This document shows, piece by piece, positions 5,723 to 7,430 of a stretch of 7,430 nucleotides of DNA. The notes below the pieces were generated by a model. The model was not told the origin of the DNA. It worked only from the letters and a program-made list of their open reading frames with translations, and did no database searches. Made by a program: the position numbers and the translations under genes. Origin of the DNA: Spirochaetales bacterium (GTDB lineage Bacteria > Spirochaetota > Spirochaetia > SZUA-6 > DRHE01); assembly GCA_023136785.1 (NCBI GenBank), contig JAGLQP010000087.1, forward strand, positions 1 through 7,430, read 5' to 3'. Each line of letters starts with the position of its first letter. Positions within the stretch are counted from its first letter, which is position 1.

Positions 5723-5751
5723 TTTCTATCAGATCGTGTCCGATTCGTCAA
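5723..5751 (-). promoter_or_regulatory. Candidate promoter for the lipoprotein-HD-PPC-PilZ operon
   Basis: On the minus strand, TTGACG (5751-5746) is followed by a 17-nt spacer and TAGAAA (5728-5723). These match 5 and 4 of 6 consensus bases. A start point about 7 nt further on would fall at about 5716, essentially on the ATG at 5717. That implies a leaderless message, consistent with the missing ribosome site, or that this is not the true promoter. Confidence 0.35.
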
Positions 5752-5758
5752 ACGTAGA

Positions 5759-5778
5759 TCCTGCGGTGGTTTGCAGGA
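5759..5778. repeat. 6-bp inverted repeat in divergent intergenic region
   Basis: TCCTGC (5759-5764) and GCAGGA (5773-5778) are perfect complements around an 8-nt centre (GGTGGTTT). The repeat lies between the two divergent candidate promoters and overlaps the plus-strand -35 candidate. It could be an operator shared by both directions, but a 6-bp arm is short enough to occur by chance. Confidence 0.3.
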
Positions 5779-5800
5779 GTCGTTGTTATTAGATTATAGT
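5771..5800 (+). promoter_or_regulatory. Candidate promoter for the COG1078 HD gene
   Basis: TTGCAG (5771-5776) and TATAGT (5795-5800) are separated by 18 nt. The -10 matches 5 of 6 bases, the -35 only 3. Initiation would fall near 5807, four bases before ATG 5811, and would exclude the AAGGG that otherwise looks like a ribosome site (5801-5805 region). Either the transcript is nearly leaderless or the promoter lies further upstream. Confidence 0.3.
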
Positions 5801-5810
5801 AAGGGCGATC

Positions 5811-7142
5811 ATGGACTCGATTTCCAGTATATTCAATCATCTCGTCCGGGATTACACCGAGCCGGTAAAGGATCCCGTGTGGCGAAATATCCCCCTGTCC
5901 AGAGGGCTGTTGAAGATCGCTTCGCACGAGGCTTTTCAAAAGCTGAACTGGATAAAACAGCTTGGGCCTACCTACCTCGTCTATCCCGGTGCCACCCATA
6001 CCCGCTTGAACCACAGCCTCGGAGTGTTCCACCTGTCCCGGCGAATGATGCTTCATCTTTTCACAGCCGACACTTCCATGCTCGAATCCACAAGCCCTGA
6101 CTATACCCCGGCGAGGGATCTATCCCTGGAGGGTACGAAGGCCTTCCTATGTGCCGCCCTCCTGCATGACCTTGGCCATTTCCCCTATGCTCACTCCCTC
6201 AAAGATCTCGAGCTCCGCAGCCATGAATCTCTGACCGCGGAGCGGATTCTGCAGAAGGACCTTTCGAAGTTGATAAAGGAAGAGGTCGGCACGGATCCGG
6301 AGCTGGTGGCCGCGATTGTGGATCCGGCGTTGTCCTACAACGGAGCGGGAGGGGTGAGTTTTTTTCGCAACCTCCTCTCGGGAGTTCTTGATCCGGATAA
6401 GTTGGACTATTTAAATCGAGATGCCTACTTCTGCGGCGTTCCCCATGGCACCCAGGATGTCGATTTCGTCCTGGCCGAGATCCGGCCTCATTCCGATGGT
6501 ATGGCGGTGACGGAAAAGGGATTGAGCGCCGTGGAAAGCATTCTGTTTTCCAAATACCTGATGTACAAAACCGTGTACTGGCACAAAACGGTGCGTATAG
6601 CCACGGCCATGATCAAGAAAGCCGTGCTCCTGGCCCTGAAGGAGAAGGTGCTTCGAGAGCAGGACCTGTACTGGCTGGATGATCATGAGTTCTCCTCCCT
6701 GACCGAAAAACACGCCTTTCCCCCGTTACACCTGATCCGCCGAGTTACCGAACGGCGGCTGTTCAAGCTGGTGGCCAGCATCCCCTTCGACGCCAAGAAC
6801 AGTGTGCATCTTCACCTCCAGGACGTTCATAACCGTCTCGGCTTTGAAGAGGATATCGGCAGAGAAGTGGAGAAACTCCTTAGGCGAAAACTACCACTGG
6901 AAAGCCTGATTATCGATGTGCCCGAACCGATCAATTTCGAAGTACATCTGCTCGTACTGCAGGCGGATACAGGCGCTGTGATTCCGTATGAACGTTCCCG
7001 GAGTGTGTTCAACCGGGACAGCGTTCGAGCTTTCGTCAATTCACTGCGAACGATTTCCCTGTTTGCAGAGGGCCAGGAGGATCTAATCGACGCTCTCGGC
7101 AAGATCGGAGTCAAGGGCGTTCTGTCGAAGGGACTGCAGTAG
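5811..7142 (+). CDS. HD superfamily phosphohydrolase, COG1078 / SAMHD1-like (putative dNTP triphosphohydrolase)
   Basis: This is a 443-residue cytoplasmic protein, the usual length for the COG1078 family (B. subtilis YwfO type). Some members hydrolyse dNTPs to deoxynucleosides and triphosphate. Family landmarks in order: an N-terminal DPVWRNIPLS (the family's D.v.g.i.l), TRLNHSLGV with R65 and H68 (equivalent to SAMHD1 R164 and H167), LLHDLGHFPYAH with H119-D120, H123 and H128 (SAMHD1 H206-D207, H210, H215), SHE at 137-139, and LDPDKLDYLNRD with D194, D196, K197, Y200 and D204 (SAMHD1 D309, D311, K312, Y315, D319). All metal and catalytic positions I can align are kept, so it should be active. 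The C-terminal 150 residues are the family's variable oligomerisation/allosteric part. ATG 5811 has AAGGG 6-10 nt upstream. A TtcA-like gene follows after 4 nt. Substrate specificity cannot be read from sequence. Confidence 0.93.
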   Translation: MDSISSIFNHLVRDYTEPVKDPVWRNIPLSRGLLKIASHEAFQKLNWIKQLGPTYLVYPGATHTRLNHSLGVFHLSRRMMLHLFTADTSMLESTSPDYTPARDLSLEGTKAFLCAALLHDLGHFPYAHSLKDLELRSHESLTAERILQKDLSKLIKEEVGTDPELVAAIVDPALSYNGAGGVSFFRNLLSGVLDPDKLDYLNRDAYFCGVPHGTQDVDFVLAEIRPHSDGMAVTEKGLSAVESILFSKYLMYKTVYWHKTVRIATAMIKKAVLLALKEKVLREQDLYWLDDHEFSSLTEKHAFPPLHLIRRVTERRLFKLVASIPFDAKNSVHLHLQDVHNRLGFEEDIGREVEKLLRRKLPLESLIIDVPEPINFEVHLLVLQADTGAVIPYERSRSVFNRDSVRAFVNSLRTISLFAEGQEDLIDALGKIGVKGVLSKGLQ

Positions 7143-7146
7143 ATCT

Positions 7147-7430
7147 ATGCCTACCCCTGTATTGTCTCCACAGGCGACCCAACGGATAAATGTCTTCACA
7201 AAAAGGGTGGGTCGGGGAATCAACAGGCATCGGATGATCGAAGATGGCGAGGGAATCCTGATCAGTGTCTCCGGCGGGAAAGACTCCCTTGCCCTCAGTC
7301 TTGCTCTGGCGAAACGAAAGAGTTGGGTGCTGATAGATTACGAGCTCCACGGTTTGTTCATCGACTGGCGGGAGTATCCGGCGGGCGAGCAGAATCGAAA
7401 GCGTTTGCTCGAGTTTATGGAGAGCCTGGA
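7147..7430 (+). CDS. TtcA-like PP-loop tRNA thiolation protein (partial, 5' part)
   Basis: The frame opens at ATG 7147 and runs off the window; 94 complete codons are seen. The start PQATQRINVFTKRVGRGINRHRMIEDGEGILISVSGGKDSLAL follows the TtcA pattern closely. Residues 42-47 are the PP-loop SGGKDS, which binds ATP and activates the target base by adenylation. A KRKSWVLIDYELHGLFIDW strand pair follows. TtcA-type enzymes carry out tRNA 2-thiolation (C32 in E. coli) using an iron-sulfur cluster held by CxxC cysteines that would lie beyond the window, so TtcA itself cannot be told from related TtuA/Ncs6-like enzymes. The ATG is 4 nt after the HD gene's stop and has only a distant AGGG (13 nt), so translation is probably coupled. 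The family similarity begins by residue 12, supporting this start. Confidence 0.85.
   Translation, partial: MPTPVLSPQATQRINVFTKRVGRGINRHRMIEDGEGILISVSGGKDSLALSLALAKRKSWVLIDYELHGLFIDWREYPAGEQNRKRLLEFMESL

Noticed and set aside
7157..7175. Short CCTGT/ACAGG inverted repeat
   Set aside because: It has 5-bp arms with a 9-nt loop inside the start of the PP-loop gene and no supporting signal, so it is likely chance.
7111..7350. 79-codon minus-strand frame at the right end
   Set aside because: It is antisense to the end of the HD gene and to the PP-loop SGGKDS region, which is unmistakable on the plus strand.

Overview
The window looks like a chromosomal segment of a free-living spirochaete (Spirochaetaceae, Sediminispirochaeta/Marispirochaeta-like). 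The reasons are the rpsF-ssb-(rpsR) order, a PilZ protein of the type I associate with spirochaetal DUF1577 proteins, a lipoprotein with a relaxed lipobox, and a moderate G+C content judged by eye. The taxon is an inference, because no rRNA or other decisive marker is present. I see no mobile element, CRISPR array, tRNA or rRNA. Coding density is very high and no stretch above 300 bases lacks a gene.

Region 1 (about 1-1107, minus strand) is a ribosomal/replication operon. It runs rpsF (bS6), ssb, then an open-ended Lys/Ala/Glu-rich reading frame that is probably the N-terminal extension of rpsR (bS18). A candidate promoter and a perfect 8-bp hairpin lie in the rpsF leader. The hairpin is a possible S6:S18 autoregulatory site.

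Region 2 (1058-1637, plus strand) is a divergently oriented gene of unknown function that appears split by a +1 frameshift. A coding-like start (MDKEAKHKLPYT...) lies in one frame and the long remainder in another. Removing one G near 1183-1185 would join them into about 192 residues.

Region 3 (1641-5717, minus strand) is a compact four-gene operon: an envelope lipoprotein, an HD-domain hydrolase, a secreted protein with a FlgO/CsgG-like N-terminus and PPC-like beta-domains, and a PilZ-type protein. The junctions are a 1-nt gap, a 4-nt ATGA overlap and a junction with only 6 nt between stop and start. Two exported proteins co-expressed with a predicted c-di-GMP receptor suggest envelope, surface or motility work. 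This is the least described part of the window.

Region 4 (5811-7430, plus strand) begins across a 93-bp divergent promoter region. It holds a COG1078-type HD phosphohydrolase (SAMHD1/dNTPase-like) followed 4 nt later by the start of a TtcA-like PP-loop tRNA thiolation enzyme that runs off the window edge.
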